A stretch of DNA of 64,000 bases, from the NCBI RefSeq assembly GCF_003148685.1, contig NZ_QGGR01000009.1, positions 1 through 64,000 of the forward strand, in the 5' to 3' direction. The notes below the pieces were generated by a model. It searched no databases and was not told where the DNA came from. It was given only the letters and a program-made list of their open reading frames with translations. Source of the stretch: Actinoplanes xinjiangensis. GTDB taxonomy: Bacteria; Actinomycetota; Actinomycetes; Mycobacteriales; Micromonosporaceae. Made by a program: the position numbers and the translations under genes. Shown here one piece after another: positions 1-7,532 of the stretch (the first letter of the stretch is position 1; each line of letters starts with the position of its first letter).

Positions 1-368
1 TTACCAAGAGCCCGTCTGCTATCGATGGCCGCCACGCCGACCGTTGTCACCCGTACCAGATGACCAGTTATATAGATCAGAAACAGGCTCTATAGCTCGG
101 CTTCACTCTGTTCTACGGAAAGACGTCGAGTCAGTTGAGTGGGGGAGTTGCTCCGAGCTGCCGGCGAAGGCAATCAGCGGGTCGTAGCCTGCCGAAGGTG
201 ACGATCATGGTGGGTCGGTGACCGTTAGTTCTCGATGAAGCGAACCTTAATGATTCCTTATTATCGATCTCTGTCCGGTTCAGGCATGAATAGTAAGTCG
301 GCTGCTTCCGAGATCCGGAAGCTCCAGCAGCAGCACCGCTGCGCCGCGAGCCGACGAGGTGAAAGTCC
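1..368. other. Leading intergenic region, no gene seen
   Basis: No open frame here has actinobacterial codon use; the minus-strand frames that cross it are shadows of the next gene. The stretch is less GC-rich than its surroundings, particularly around 60-110 and 235-300, as expected of a promoter region for the downstream CAP-protein gene. I looked for a riboswitch of the kind often placed before cell-wall genes and could not match one. Confidence 0.5.
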
Positions 369-1142
369 GTGCCCATCCCCCCAAACCGGCGGATCCGCAA
401 CACCCTGACTGTCGTAGGCGCACTCGGCTTGATCGCCGCCGGGTCCGCATCGATCGTCGCGGGGACCGCTTCCGGTGACGGTGAGGTTCGCCTGACCGCG
501 GCTGCTCCCGGCGCTGAGCGGACGACCGCCACTGGCGCGCCTGCCGAGACCGTGGAGGCTCTACCGGACACGTCGCCGACGGCCACGCCCGCGGTGTCGA
601 AGTCTGCCGGGCCGTCGGTATCCGCATCGGTAGTGCCGCCACGGAGCACCCTGACGACCGTCCGGCCGTCGACCCAGCCGACGTCGTCCATCAAGCGGCG
701 GCCCCGAGTCTCCACGCCGGCGACTTCGACGCCGGCCAGCGACGGCACCGCTTCCTCCTCGGTCACGGCCGAAGTGATCCGGCTGGTCAACATCGAACGG
801 CAGAAAGCCGGCTGTTCCGGCCTCAGCGGTGAGTCGCGCCTGGAGGCGGCGGCGCAGAAGCACTCCGAGCTCCAGGCCGCGCAGAACAGCATGTCGCACC
901 AGCTGCCCGGGGAAGCGAGCATGGGCGACCGGGTCACCGCCGAGGGCTACCGGTGGCGAGGCGTCGCCGAGAACGTCGCCGCCGGCTACACCAGCCCCGC
1001 GAGCGTCATGAACGGCTGGATGAACAGTCCCGGCCACAAGGCCAACATCCTCAACTGCGCCTACACGGAGATCGGCGTCGGCTTGGCGAAGTCGTCCTCG
1101 GGCACCCAGTACTGGACCCAGAACTTCGCGACGCCGGCCTGA
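369..1142 (+). CDS. Secreted CAP-domain (SCP/PR-1-like) protein
   Basis: A 257-residue exported protein. The N-terminus has a basic stretch and a hydrophobic segment (about residues 14-32) that acts as signal peptide or anchor. A long Ala/Thr/Pro/Ser-rich linker (about 35-130) follows, and the last ~120 residues form a CAP domain. CAP hallmarks seen are VNIERQKAGC at its start, the HSELQA helix with its His, GENV-like AENVAAGY, the conserved MNGWMNSPGHKANIL core and the closing YWTQNFA strand. The linker suggests the domain is held away from the membrane, in or beyond the wall. GTG start at 369 is preceded by GAGGTGA. CAP proteins of actinomycetes are abundant and mostly of unknown substrate, so only the fold and export are firm. 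Confidence 0.85.
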   Translation: MPIPPNRRIRNTLTVVGALGLIAAGSASIVAGTASGDGEVRLTAAAPGAERTTATGAPAETVEALPDTSPTATPAVSKSAGPSVSASVVPPRSTLTTVRPSTQPTSSIKRRPRVSTPATSTPASDGTASSSVTAEVIRLVNIERQKAGCSGLSGESRLEAAAQKHSELQAAQNSMSHQLPGEASMGDRVTAEGYRWRGVAENVAAGYTSPASVMNGWMNSPGHKANILNCAYTEIGVGLAKSSSGTQYWTQNFATPA

Positions 1143-1178
1143 CACAGCGCCACCCGCGCGGCTGGCCCCCGCGCAATC

Positions 1179-1212
1179 AGGCCGTGACCTGTGGAAACAT
1201 AGGTCACGGCCT
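1179..1212. terminator. Hairpin terminator between convergent genes
   Basis: Perfect 12-bp stem AGGCCGTGACCT/AGGTCACGGCCT with a 10-nt loop, followed on the plus strand by TTTGG. It sits between the CAP gene and the convergent RTX-repeat gene and can serve both. Confidence 0.8.
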
Positions 1213-1270
1213 TTGGCGCTCCTGGTGCCGGCGGTTGGTGCGAAGGTCGCCCAGCGCCTTCGTCTGGCTG

Positions 1271-2017
1271 TTACTGGGTGGCGGTGTCGTTGCCGGGCCC
1301 GCCGACCAGTTTGTCGTTGCCGAAGCCGCCGGACAGGTTGTCGTTGCCGGCGTTGCCGTAGAGGGTGTCGTTGCCGTAGCCGCCGAGCAGGAAGTCGTTG
1401 CCCGCGCCGCCGTAGATGGTGTCGCCGCTGTCGGCCAGTTCGCCGTCCAGGTCGCCGCCGATCAGGTCGTCGTGGCCGGTCTCGCCGTAGATCCTGTCCT
1501 TGCCCGGTCCGCCCTCGACGTGGTCGTTGCCGCGGCCGCCGCGGAGGGTGTCGTTGCCGGAGGCGCCCTGCACGTCGTCGATGCCGTCGCCGCCGGTGAG
1601 GGTGTCCTTTCCGGTTCCGCCGAAGACCGTGTCGTCGCCGGTCCCGCCGTTGGCGGTCAGGGGGACCGCGGTGTCGTTGTCGACGAAGTCGTTCATGTTT
1701 CCGAGCGTGACGTCGAGTCCCGTCGGCTTCTTTGCGGTGGTGCACTTGACCTTGGTCTTGTCGCCCTTGACCGCCTTGCAGCCCTTGCCTGCCTTGATGG
1801 CGACCGTGTCGTTCAGGGTGATCGTCCGGCCGGAGACGGTGATGACCAGCGAGTTGGCCTGACCAGCGGCCGCGGTGAATCGGACGACGGTGCTGTTCTT
1901 CCCCACGACCTCGGCCTTGGCGGCCGAGGCGGCCTGTGCCGGCGAGGCGAACAGCGCGGTGGTGGCGGCGGCCGCGAAGCCGATTGCGGCGAGCTTCCTA
2001 CGGTGGAGACTGAACAT
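1271..2017 (-). CDS. Secreted RTX (haemolysin-type) calcium-binding repeat protein
   Basis: A 248-residue protein with a cleavable-looking signal peptide (basic start, hydrophobic core, AQAA near residue 30). After an Ig-like N-terminal part come about nine RTX nonapeptides of the form GGxGxDxUx from about residue 125 to the end (for example GGTGDDTVF, GGYGNDTLY, GGFGNDKLV). These repeats fold into a parallel beta-roll that binds Ca2+ between turns. Unlike Gram-negative RTX toxins there is no type I secretion tail or neighbouring ABC exporter, and the signal peptide points to Sec export. No catalytic domain is visible, so a structural, surface or adhesion role is likely but not shown. Confidence 0.8.
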   Translation of the reverse strand: MFSLHRRKLAAIGFAAAATTALFASPAQAASAAKAEVVGKNSTVVRFTAAAGQANSLVITVSGRTITLNDTVAIKAGKGCKAVKGDKTKVKCTTAKKPTGLDVTLGNMNDFVDNDTAVPLTANGGTGDDTVFGGTGKDTLTGGDGIDDVQGASGNDTLRGGRGNDHVEGGPGKDRIYGETGHDDLIGGDLDGELADSGDTIYGGAGNDFLLGGYGNDTLYGNAGNDNLSGGFGNDKLVGGPGNDTATQ

Positions 2018-2256
2018 GTGAACCCCGTCCCTGGCTGCTGATACGTGAATCCTATGAGGACGGTCGATGGGGCATCTCCCGTTTTCGTGTCACACCGCGG
2101 ACCCGCGACCACGGAGCACTTCGCGGAAGAGATCGGCGGCTCGGACCGGGCCGCCGCTGACGGAGGGCGCCTCGAAGCCGAAGCGGCTCCTACGCTGCTG
2201 GCAGAACCGGGCCGGATCGGGTGTCGGGGACGGCGACGGCTCACTACCGTCGGCGC

Positions 2257-2610
2257 ATGGCAGACGTGACGTACCGACCCCGGCCTCTCTTGCGCACCCT
2301 GCTCGGCGAGGTGCTGCGGCGCCGCCGGCTGGAGCAGGAGCGGACCCTTGCCGAGGTGGCCCGGGACGCGTGCGTCTCGGTGCAGTATCTGTCCGAGGTC
2401 GAGCGCGGCCGCAAGGAGGCGAGTTCGGAGATCGTGGCCGCCGTCTGCGATTCGCTGGGCATCGGGCTGGGCGACCTGCTGGCCGAGGTGGGGCGCGACC
2501 TCACGGTGCATCGCGCCCCGGTCCTCCGGCTGGAGACGGCCCGGCTGCGTCGCGCGGCACAGGCGCCACGCGGTTCCCGGTCCGGCGATGTCGTCCTGCT
2601 GGCCGCCTGA
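2257..2610 (+). CDS. PopR/ClgR-like XRE-family regulator of clp genes
   Basis: A 117-residue Xre/Cro-type helix-turn-helix protein. The core RTLAEVARDACVSVQYLSEV, followed by the ERGRKEASSEIV segment, closely matches the ClgR/PopR family that activates clp protease genes in actinobacteria. The C-terminus reads VVLLAA; in Streptomyces, ClgR and PopR are known to be degraded by ClpP through C-terminal alanines, and LAA is also the ssrA-type Clp degron. It is convergent with the clpP pair: its stop codon directly abuts the end of the second clpP. An in-frame GTG at 2221 would add 12 residues; ATG 2257 is chosen because family homology starts here, though neither start has a clear ribosome-binding site. 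Likely role: activator of the adjacent clpP operon, removed by ClpP itself. Confidence 0.8.
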   Translation: MADVTYRPRPLLRTLLGEVLRRRRLEQERTLAEVARDACVSVQYLSEVERGRKEASSEIVAAVCDSLGIGLGDLLAEVGRDLTVHRAPVLRLETARLRRAAQAPRGSRSGDVVLLAA

Positions 2611-3225
2611 TCAGGCGGCGTTGAGGCGGTAACCGCGCGGCTCGCGCCGGGTGATGACCCGGTCGGCGAGGCCGTAGGCGACGGCGTCGGGGGCCGCCAG
2701 CGTCATCCGGCGGTCGGTGTCCTCCCGGATCCTGGCGACCGAATGACCGGTGTGCTCGGCCAGGATCTGATCCATCTCGGCGCGGACCTTGGCCACCTCC
2801 TTGGCCTCCACGGCCAGGTCCGGCAGCGTGCCGCGGGCCTGGCCGGACGGCTGGTGCAGGGTGACCTTCGCGTGCCGTAGCACCGACCGCTTGCCGGGGG
2901 TGCCGGCCGCCAGCAGCGCCGCGGCCGCCGACGCGGCCTGTCCCACGCAGGTGGTGGCGATGTCACAACGGATGAAGTGCATGGTGTCGTAGATCGCCGT
3001 CAGTGCGCTGAAGGATCCGCCCGGGGAGTTGATGTACAGCCCGATCTCCTGTTCCCCGGTGGACTCCAGGTGGATGAGCTGGGCGATCACCACGTTGGCG
3101 ACCCCGTCGTCGATCTCGGTGCCGAGGAAGATGATCCGGTCCGACAGCAGCCGGGAGTAGATGTCGAAGGCGCGTTCCCCGCTCGGCGTCTTCTCCACGA
3201 CGGTCGGGATGGTGTAGTGGCTCAT
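2611..3225 (-). CDS. clpP: ClpP-family protease subunit with substituted catalytic Asp
   Basis: A 204-residue ClpP subunit, second gene of a clpP pair. The fold signature LYINSPGGS, the nucleophile Ser99 in GQAAS and His124 in VTLHQPSG are present. The third triad member is not: aligning the DTDRRMTLAAP segment with DTERDRFLSAP of Escherichia coli ClpP puts Arg173 where the catalytic aspartate belongs. The start codon overlaps the upstream clpP stop (ATGA), so translation is coupled. The protein ends in NAA. Actinobacterial ClpP paralogues assemble as mixed tetradecamers of two heptamer rings; a subunit without a full triad could serve as a structural or regulatory ring. Whether it is wholly inactive needs biochemical evidence. 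Confidence 0.9.
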   Translation of the reverse strand: MSHYTIPTVVEKTPSGERAFDIYSRLLSDRIIFLGTEIDDGVANVVIAQLIHLESTGEQEIGLYINSPGGSFSALTAIYDTMHFIRCDIATTCVGQAASAAAALLAAGTPGKRSVLRHAKVTLHQPSGQARGTLPDLAVEAKEVAKVRAEMDQILAEHTGHSVARIREDTDRRMTLAAPDAVAYGLADRVITRREPRGYRLNAA

Positions 3226-3848
3226 GCGCCCAGTCCCATCGGCTGACGGGCCATCTCGGGGCGCACGTCGTCGACACTGTCGAGCACCCGGTCGATGAGG
3301 CCGTACTCGAGCGCCTCCTCGGCGGTGAACCAGCGGTCCCGCCGGCTGTCGCGTTCGACCGTGTCGATCGGCTGGCCGGTGTGCTCGGCGGTCAGGCGCA
3401 GCAGCGTCTGGCCGAGCCGCTCCAGCTGGTTGGCGTAGATCTCCACGTCCGCCGCGGTGCCGCCGAACCCGGCCGAGCCCTGGTGCATCAGGATCTGGGC
3501 GTGCGGCAGGGCGTACCGCTTGCCGGGAGTCCCGGCGGTGAGCAGGAACTGCCCCATGCTCCCGGCGAGCCCGAGGGCCAGCGTACTGACGTCGTTCGGG
3601 ATCAGCCGCATGGTGTCGTAGATCGCCAGCCCGGCGGTGACCGAACCGCCCGGCGAGTTGATGTACAGGTTGATGGTGCTCAGCGGGTCCTCCGCGGACA
3701 ACAGCAGCAGCTGCCCGCAGATCCGGTTGGCGATCGGGTCGTCGACCTCGGACCCGAGCACGATGATGCGCTGGTGCAGCAGCTGGATGGACAGCTGGTC
3801 GTCGACGGACCCGGTCCCGCCCGGCGTCGCGGCAGTGAATGGATGCAT
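3222..3848 (-). CDS. clpP: ATP-dependent Clp protease proteolytic subunit
   Basis: A 208-residue ClpP subunit with a complete triad at canonical positions: Ser97 (GLAGSMG), His122 (ILMHQG) and Asp171 (ERDSRRDRW). It also carries LYINSPGGSV and the GTPGKRYALPHA region. Start ATG 3848 is preceded by a strong GGAGGAG site; an upstream in-frame extension lacks ClpP homology. It is the first gene of a two-gene operon with the degenerate clpP downstream (4-nt ATGA overlap). As the proteolytic chamber it would work with a Clp ATPase (ClpX or ClpC) encoded elsewhere. Because a PopR/ClgR-like regulator lies next door, this is probably the conditional, second clpP operon (the clpP3-clpP4 type) and not the housekeeping pair. 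The palindrome at 3920-3936 is a candidate operator. Confidence 0.93.
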   Translation of the reverse strand: MHPFTAATPGGTGSVDDQLSIQLLHQRIIVLGSEVDDPIANRICGQLLLLSAEDPLSTINLYINSPGGSVTAGLAIYDTMRLIPNDVSTLALGLAGSMGQFLLTAGTPGKRYALPHAQILMHQGSAGFGGTAADVEIYANQLERLGQTLLRLTAEHTGQPIDTVERDSRRDRWFTAEEALEYGLIDRVLDSVDDVRPEMARQPMGLGA

Positions 3849-3919
3849 GGTTCTCTCCTCCGGCTCGGCCCTGCGTGCCGTCTCCACCATCGACGCGACG
3901 GCGCCCGCCGGCCAAGCCG

Positions 3920-3936
3920 ATCTGCGGTCAGCAGAT
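3920..3936. promoter_or_regulatory. Candidate PopR/ClgR operator upstream of clpP pair
   Basis: Perfect inverted repeat ATCTGC-N5-GCAGAT centred about 80 bp before the clpP start codon. The spacing of a GC-centred half-site pair around 5 nt resembles the known ClgR box layout (CGC-N5-GCG), with changed outer bases. Binding is inferred. Confidence 0.45.
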
Positions 3937-3964
3937 GACGAGGGAGGGAAGGAGGGTGCCGGGC

Positions 3965-4810
3965 TCAATCACCGGGGTTGACGGTCAGGCCGAGCAGTCG
4001 CAGGTTCTCCTGTGACGAGCTGCCCGGGTCGGCGGTGTAAAGGAAGAGCGTCTGGTCCTCGTCGCCGGGCAGTGTCAACGCTTCGTACCGCAGGGTGATC
4101 GGCCCGACCGCGGGGTGGATCATGTGCTTGGTGCCGTGGGTGCGTTCGTGCACCTTGTGGCTGTTCCACCACGTACGGAACTCAGGGCTCTTGATCGTCA
4201 GTTCGCCGACCAGTTCGTTGAGCCTGGTGTCGTCCGGGTTGCGGCCGGCGTAGAGACGCAGCGTGCCGACGACGTCGGCTGCCACGGACGGCCAGTCGAG
4301 GAAAGCGGCGCGGGCGCCGGAGTCGAGGAAGATCCACCGCGTGTAGTTGCGGTCCCGGGCCGGCAGGCGCGTCCAGTCGGTGAGCAGGGCCCGGGCGAGC
4401 AGATTCGCGGCCAGTACGTCGGTGCGCCGGCCCAGGATCATCGCCGGGTGCTCGGTCATCGAGGCGATCATCTGCTGCATGGCCGGGCGCACACGCTGTG
4501 GCGGTGTCTGCCTGGTGCGTTGCCGGGTCGGTCGCGCCAGATCGGCCAGGTGTGCGCGGGCGGCCGGCTCCAGCCGGAACACCCGCGCCAGGGCGTCGAC
4601 GACCGCGTCCGACGGGGTGCTGTGGCGGCCCTGCTCCAGACGGGTGTAGTAGTCGACGCTCACTCCGGCGAGATGCGCCACCTCTTCCCGGCGCAACCCG
4701 CGTACCCGCCGCCCGGCCGTCGCGTCCGGTGCGACGATCCCGGCCGTCTCGGGGGCCGTGTTGGTTCGGCACGTCCGCAGAAAGTCGCTCAGGTCCGTGT
4801 TCGCCGCCAT
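3965..4810 (-). CDS. XRE-family regulator with MmyB-like ligand-binding domain
   Basis: A 281-residue regulator. Residues ~8-90 hold a helix-turn-helix with the typical RRVRGLRREEVAHLAGVSVD and YYTRLEQGRH sequences. The rest, starting at the aromatic/Arg-rich TDWTRLPARDRNYTRWIF, is an MmyB-type ligand-binding domain related to PAS folds. In actinomycetes such proteins usually sit divergent to a short-chain dehydrogenase/reductase gene and control it in response to an unknown small, perhaps lipidic, ligand. The same arrangement holds here: the SDR gene starts 155 bp away on the other strand. Repressor function on that gene is the natural inference. Confidence 0.85.
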   Translation of the reverse strand: MAANTDLSDFLRTCRTNTAPETAGIVAPDATAGRRVRGLRREEVAHLAGVSVDYYTRLEQGRHSTPSDAVVDALARVFRLEPAARAHLADLARPTRQRTRQTPPQRVRPAMQQMIASMTEHPAMILGRRTDVLAANLLARALLTDWTRLPARDRNYTRWIFLDSGARAAFLDWPSVAADVVGTLRLYAGRNPDDTRLNELVGELTIKSPEFRTWWNSHKVHERTHGTKHMIHPAVGPITLRYEALTLPGDEDQTLFLYTADPGSSSQENLRLLGLTVNPGD

Positions 4811-4965
4811 GCCGGAAATTATGGCGCGGTCCGTCTGCCTGCGAGAAGGGCGTGAGGGGGCATGGCGTTCCCAGGTAGCGCTGGGCCAGTTCGGACCTGT
4901 CGGCGGCGGTGGTGCCGCTCGCAGGATGGAACCTGTCGAGATCCGAACACCATGAGGAGAACGCC

Positions 4966-5814
4966 ATGTCGCACCCCACCACCTGGTTCGTCACCGGCAC
5001 GTCGCGTGGCCTGGGACTGGAACTGGTCACCCGACTGCTGCGCCGCGGCGACACCGTGGCCGCCACCACCCGTACGGCGCGGCGCCTCGACGAGGCACTC
5101 GGGGGAGTCGATCGGTCCCGGCTGCTGACCCTCGAGCTCGACCTCACCGACGAGGCGGCCGTCGCGGCGGCCGTCGACCAGTGCACCCGGCGTTTCGGTC
5201 AGATCGACGTGGTCGTCAACAACGCCGGGTACGGCTTCCTCGGCGCGGTCGAGGAGGTCTCCGACGTCGAGGCCCGGCAGATGTTCGACGTACAGATCTT
5301 CGGGGTCTGGAACGTGCTGCGGGCGGTGCTGCCGGCCATGCGGGCCCGGCGCGGCGGCCGCATCATCAACATCTCATCGATCCTCGGCATGACCGCGTTC
5401 CCGGGCTGGGGTCTCTACTGCGCCGGAAAGTACGCCCTGGAGGGCCTCACCGAGGCACTCGATGCCGAGGTCTCCGGCTTCGGCATCGAGGTCAACCTCG
5501 TCGAGCCCGGGTACACGCGTACCGATTTCCTGCGCACCACCTCTCTCGGTCTGCCGTCGACCACGATCGCCGGCTACGAGGCGATCCGGGAGATGACCGA
5601 GGCGCATCTGGCGATGCCCGGCACCCAGCTCGGCGACCCGGTCAAGGCCGCCGCCGCGATCATCGACGTGGCCACCGCCGGTAAGGCCCCGTTGCACCAG
5701 CTGCTCGGCTCCGACTCGTACGGGCTGGCGAAGGCCCGCATCGAGGCGCTGACCGCCGATGTCGAGAACGGCCGTGAGCTGGCCTTCTCCACCGACATCA
5801 CGCCGGACGCGTAA
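4966..5814 (+). CDS. Short-chain dehydrogenase/reductase (SDR)
   Basis: A 282-residue classical SDR. The NAD(P)-binding TGTSRGLGLE motif lies at about residues 9-18, NNAGYG follows at ~85, the catalytic serine is in NISSILG and the catalytic pair is Tyr/Lys in YCAGKYALEG. ATG 4966 is chosen because AGGAGA lies 6 nt upstream; earlier in-frame codons have no homology. The Arg-rich segment after the first strand (TRTARRLDE) suggests NADP(H) preference. Substrate unknown. Divergent from an MmyB-type regulator that likely controls it. Confidence 0.9.
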   Translation: MSHPTTWFVTGTSRGLGLELVTRLLRRGDTVAATTRTARRLDEALGGVDRSRLLTLELDLTDEAAVAAAVDQCTRRFGQIDVVVNNAGYGFLGAVEEVSDVEARQMFDVQIFGVWNVLRAVLPAMRARRGGRIINISSILGMTAFPGWGLYCAGKYALEGLTEALDAEVSGFGIEVNLVEPGYTRTDFLRTTSLGLPSTTIAGYEAIREMTEAHLAMPGTQLGDPVKAAAAIIDVATAGKAPLHQLLGSDSYGLAKARIEALTADVENGRELAFSTDITPDA

Positions 5815-5817
5815 CCC

Positions 5818-5842
5818 GGTGCCATGTGGGGACATGGGCACC
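5818..5842. terminator. Hairpin after SDR gene
   Basis: GGTGCCATGT, a GGGG loop, and ACATGGGCACC form a ten-pair stem with one bulged G directly after the SDR stop codon. Confidence 0.5.
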
Positions 5843-5967
5843 GCCGACCCGGCGAGCGTCCACTGTGCTGCGTTGACGGAGCGTGGAACGATCCAGTGAT
5901 CGACTTCCGCATGCGGTGCGGAAAGTCCGCGTGGTGGCCAGCCGGGTCCTGAGAATGGGAGTACACC

Positions 5968-6836
5968 TTGCCTTTCGTACGCTCGAACGCCGTCGACCTC
6001 TGCTACGAGACCTTCGGTGATCCGGCAGACCCGGCGATGCTGCTCATCATGGGCCTCGGCGAGCAGATGATCGCCTGGCCCGACGGGTTCTGTGCGGCCC
6101 TCGCCGCCCGGGGCTTCCACGTGATCCGCTTCGACAACCGCGACGTCGGCCTCTCGACCTGGCTGGACGACCTCGGTGACGTCGATGTGCCCGCGCTGTT
6201 CACCGGTGACCGGTCCTCGGTGCGGTACGGGCTGTCGGACATGGCCGCCGACACCGCCGGTCTGATCGAGGCCCTCGGCGTGCACCGGGCGCATTGGTCG
6301 GCGTCTCGATGGGCGGCATGATCGCGCAGCTGGTCGCCGTCGAGCGGCCCGACCTCGTCGCCAGCCTCGCCTCGATCATGTCGACCACCGGCGACCGCGC
6401 GGTCGGGCAGGCCACCCTCGACGACGTCTCCGTCCTGATGCCCCGGCCCGGCGCCGACCGTGAGGCCGCGATCGCCGCGGACGTCGCCCTCTACCGCCTG
6501 ATCGGCTCGCCCGGTGTCGAGATCAGCGAGGACGACCGGGTCGGCGGCGCCGCCGCGAAGGTCGACCGTGCCTACCATCCGGCCGGCACGACCCGGCAGT
6601 TCGCCGCGATCGTCACGGCTGCGGACCGCACCCCCAGCCTGCGTACGCTGAAGGTACCCACCGTGGTCATCCACGGCGAGGCCGACCGTTTGGTCGACGT
6701 GAGCGGCGGACGGGCAACGGCCGCCGCCGTCCCCGGCGCGGAGCTGGTCCTGATCCCGGACATGGGCCACGACCTGCCCGAGCGCGCCTGGGACCGGATC
6801 GTCGACGCCGTGGTGACCAACGCCGCCAAGGCCTGA
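5968..6836 (+). pseudogene. Alpha/beta hydrolase interrupted by a frameshift
   Basis: Two frames together make one alpha/beta hydrolase of about 290 residues. The first (5968 to about 6300, TTG start after GGGAG) has the oxyanion-hole region LLIMGLGEQMIAWPDG and RFDNRDVGLS. It ends in a foreign tail (HWSASRWAA) at 6321. The second frame resumes at 6296 with LVGVSMGGMIAQ, carrying the nucleophilic serine (GxSxG), then GEADRLVD with the likely acid and DMGHDLP with the catalytic His. Joining needs one extra base near 6295-6298, so a single-base deletion or a sequencing error is the simplest reading. Both halves keep good codon use and all catalytic residues, so any inactivation is recent. Substrate unknown. 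Confidence 0.8.
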
Positions 6837-6861
6837 CCACCCAAGCGGAGCGGTCGAGGGC

Positions 6862-6905
6862 AGGCCCCGGGGCGAACCCGTAGATCGCCGGGTCACCCGG
6901 GGCCT
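6862..6905. terminator. Hairpin terminator between convergent genes
   Basis: Ten-bp outer stem AGGCCCCGGG/CCCGGGGCCT with an inner CCCG/CGGG pairing, between the hydrolase gene and the convergent SnoaL-like gene. Confidence 0.7.
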
Positions 6906-6981
6906 CCCCGGCGCGCGTTCCGGTACCGGGACGACTGGCGCTCGCCGTGCCCGCGTCGACGGCTGGATCCGCCGATTCCTG

Positions 6982-7452
6982 CTACCCGATCCGTTGCCCG
7001 TCGCGCTGCATGAGCGGCAGGCGGAACGTGGCATACGTGTATTTGCCGGTGATGCGGCCGTCGGCATCGAAATGGAACACGTCCAGTCCGTGCCACTGCA
7101 AACGGCCGCCGAAGCGCAGGCGGGCGAACCATCGCAGCACCGGCATGGCACGCCGGCCGTGGGCGCCGGAGAGGTCGAGCCGGCACGCCCACCGGATCGT
7201 CGCCCGGCGGCGCTCCGCATCGATCACCTTGTCGTAGACGTCGAAGGTCATGGCGCCGTACCGCCCGGCGAACTGGGGCGCGAATTCCGCCCGGATCTCG
7301 GCCGGGCCCCGACGCTCAGGGGCGCGGCCGGGGAGATACCGGGCGTCCTCGGCGAAGAACGACATGACCCGTTCGAGATCCGGCTCCGGCTCGTTGAAGG
7401 CGGCTACGAACGCGTCGATGGTTCGTTCGAGATCGGTGCTGGTGACGGTCAT
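6982..7452 (-). CDS. SnoaL-like / NTF2-fold protein
   Basis: A 156-residue small protein of the SnoaL/NTF2-like superfamily. Clues are the opening helix ERTIDAFVAAFNEPEPDLER, the FFAEDARYLPG strand-turn and the later FHFDADGRITGKYTYA. This cone-shaped fold serves in isomerases, cyclases and many ligand-binding proteins. I cannot assign a reaction because the acid/base residues that define known activities are not diagnostic here. ATG 7452 is preferred over an in-frame TTG at 7467, which would overlap the operator. It is divergent from a TetR gene 80 bp away and they share two palindromic sites, so TetR control is likely. Confidence 0.75.
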   Translation of the reverse strand: MTVTSTDLERTIDAFVAAFNEPEPDLERVMSFFAEDARYLPGRAPERRGPAEIRAEFAPQFAGRYGAMTFDVYDKVIDAERRRATIRWACRLDLSGAHGRRAMPVLRWFARLRFGGRLQWHGLDVFHFDADGRITGKYTYATFRLPLMQRDGQRIG

Positions 7453-7466
7453 GGCGGAACCATACA

Positions 7467-7501
7467 AGAACGATGTTCTCTTAACAACAGAACATCGTTC
7501 T
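7467..7501. promoter_or_regulatory. Twin palindromic operators in TetR divergent promoter
   Basis: Two 13-bp sites, each an AGAAC-N3-GTTCT palindrome (AGAACGATGTTCT at 7467-7479 and AGAACATCGTTCT at 7489-7501). They are exact reverse complements of one another, with centres 22 bp apart. They lie between the divergent SnoaL-like and TetR genes and are the obvious binding sites for the TetR protein. Confidence 0.75.
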
Positions 7502-7532
7502 CTTACTGCGGCGGGCTATGGTGAGGGCTGCC

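Noticed and set aside
120..368. Riboswitch (c-di-AMP or c-di-GMP type) before the CAP gene
   Set aside because: Some short pairings exist, but the conserved core sequences of these classes could not be matched.
561..1745. 394-codon minus-strand Arg/His-rich ORF
   Set aside because: It spans the CAP gene antisense and the RTX gene out of frame; its composition is that of a shadow frame.
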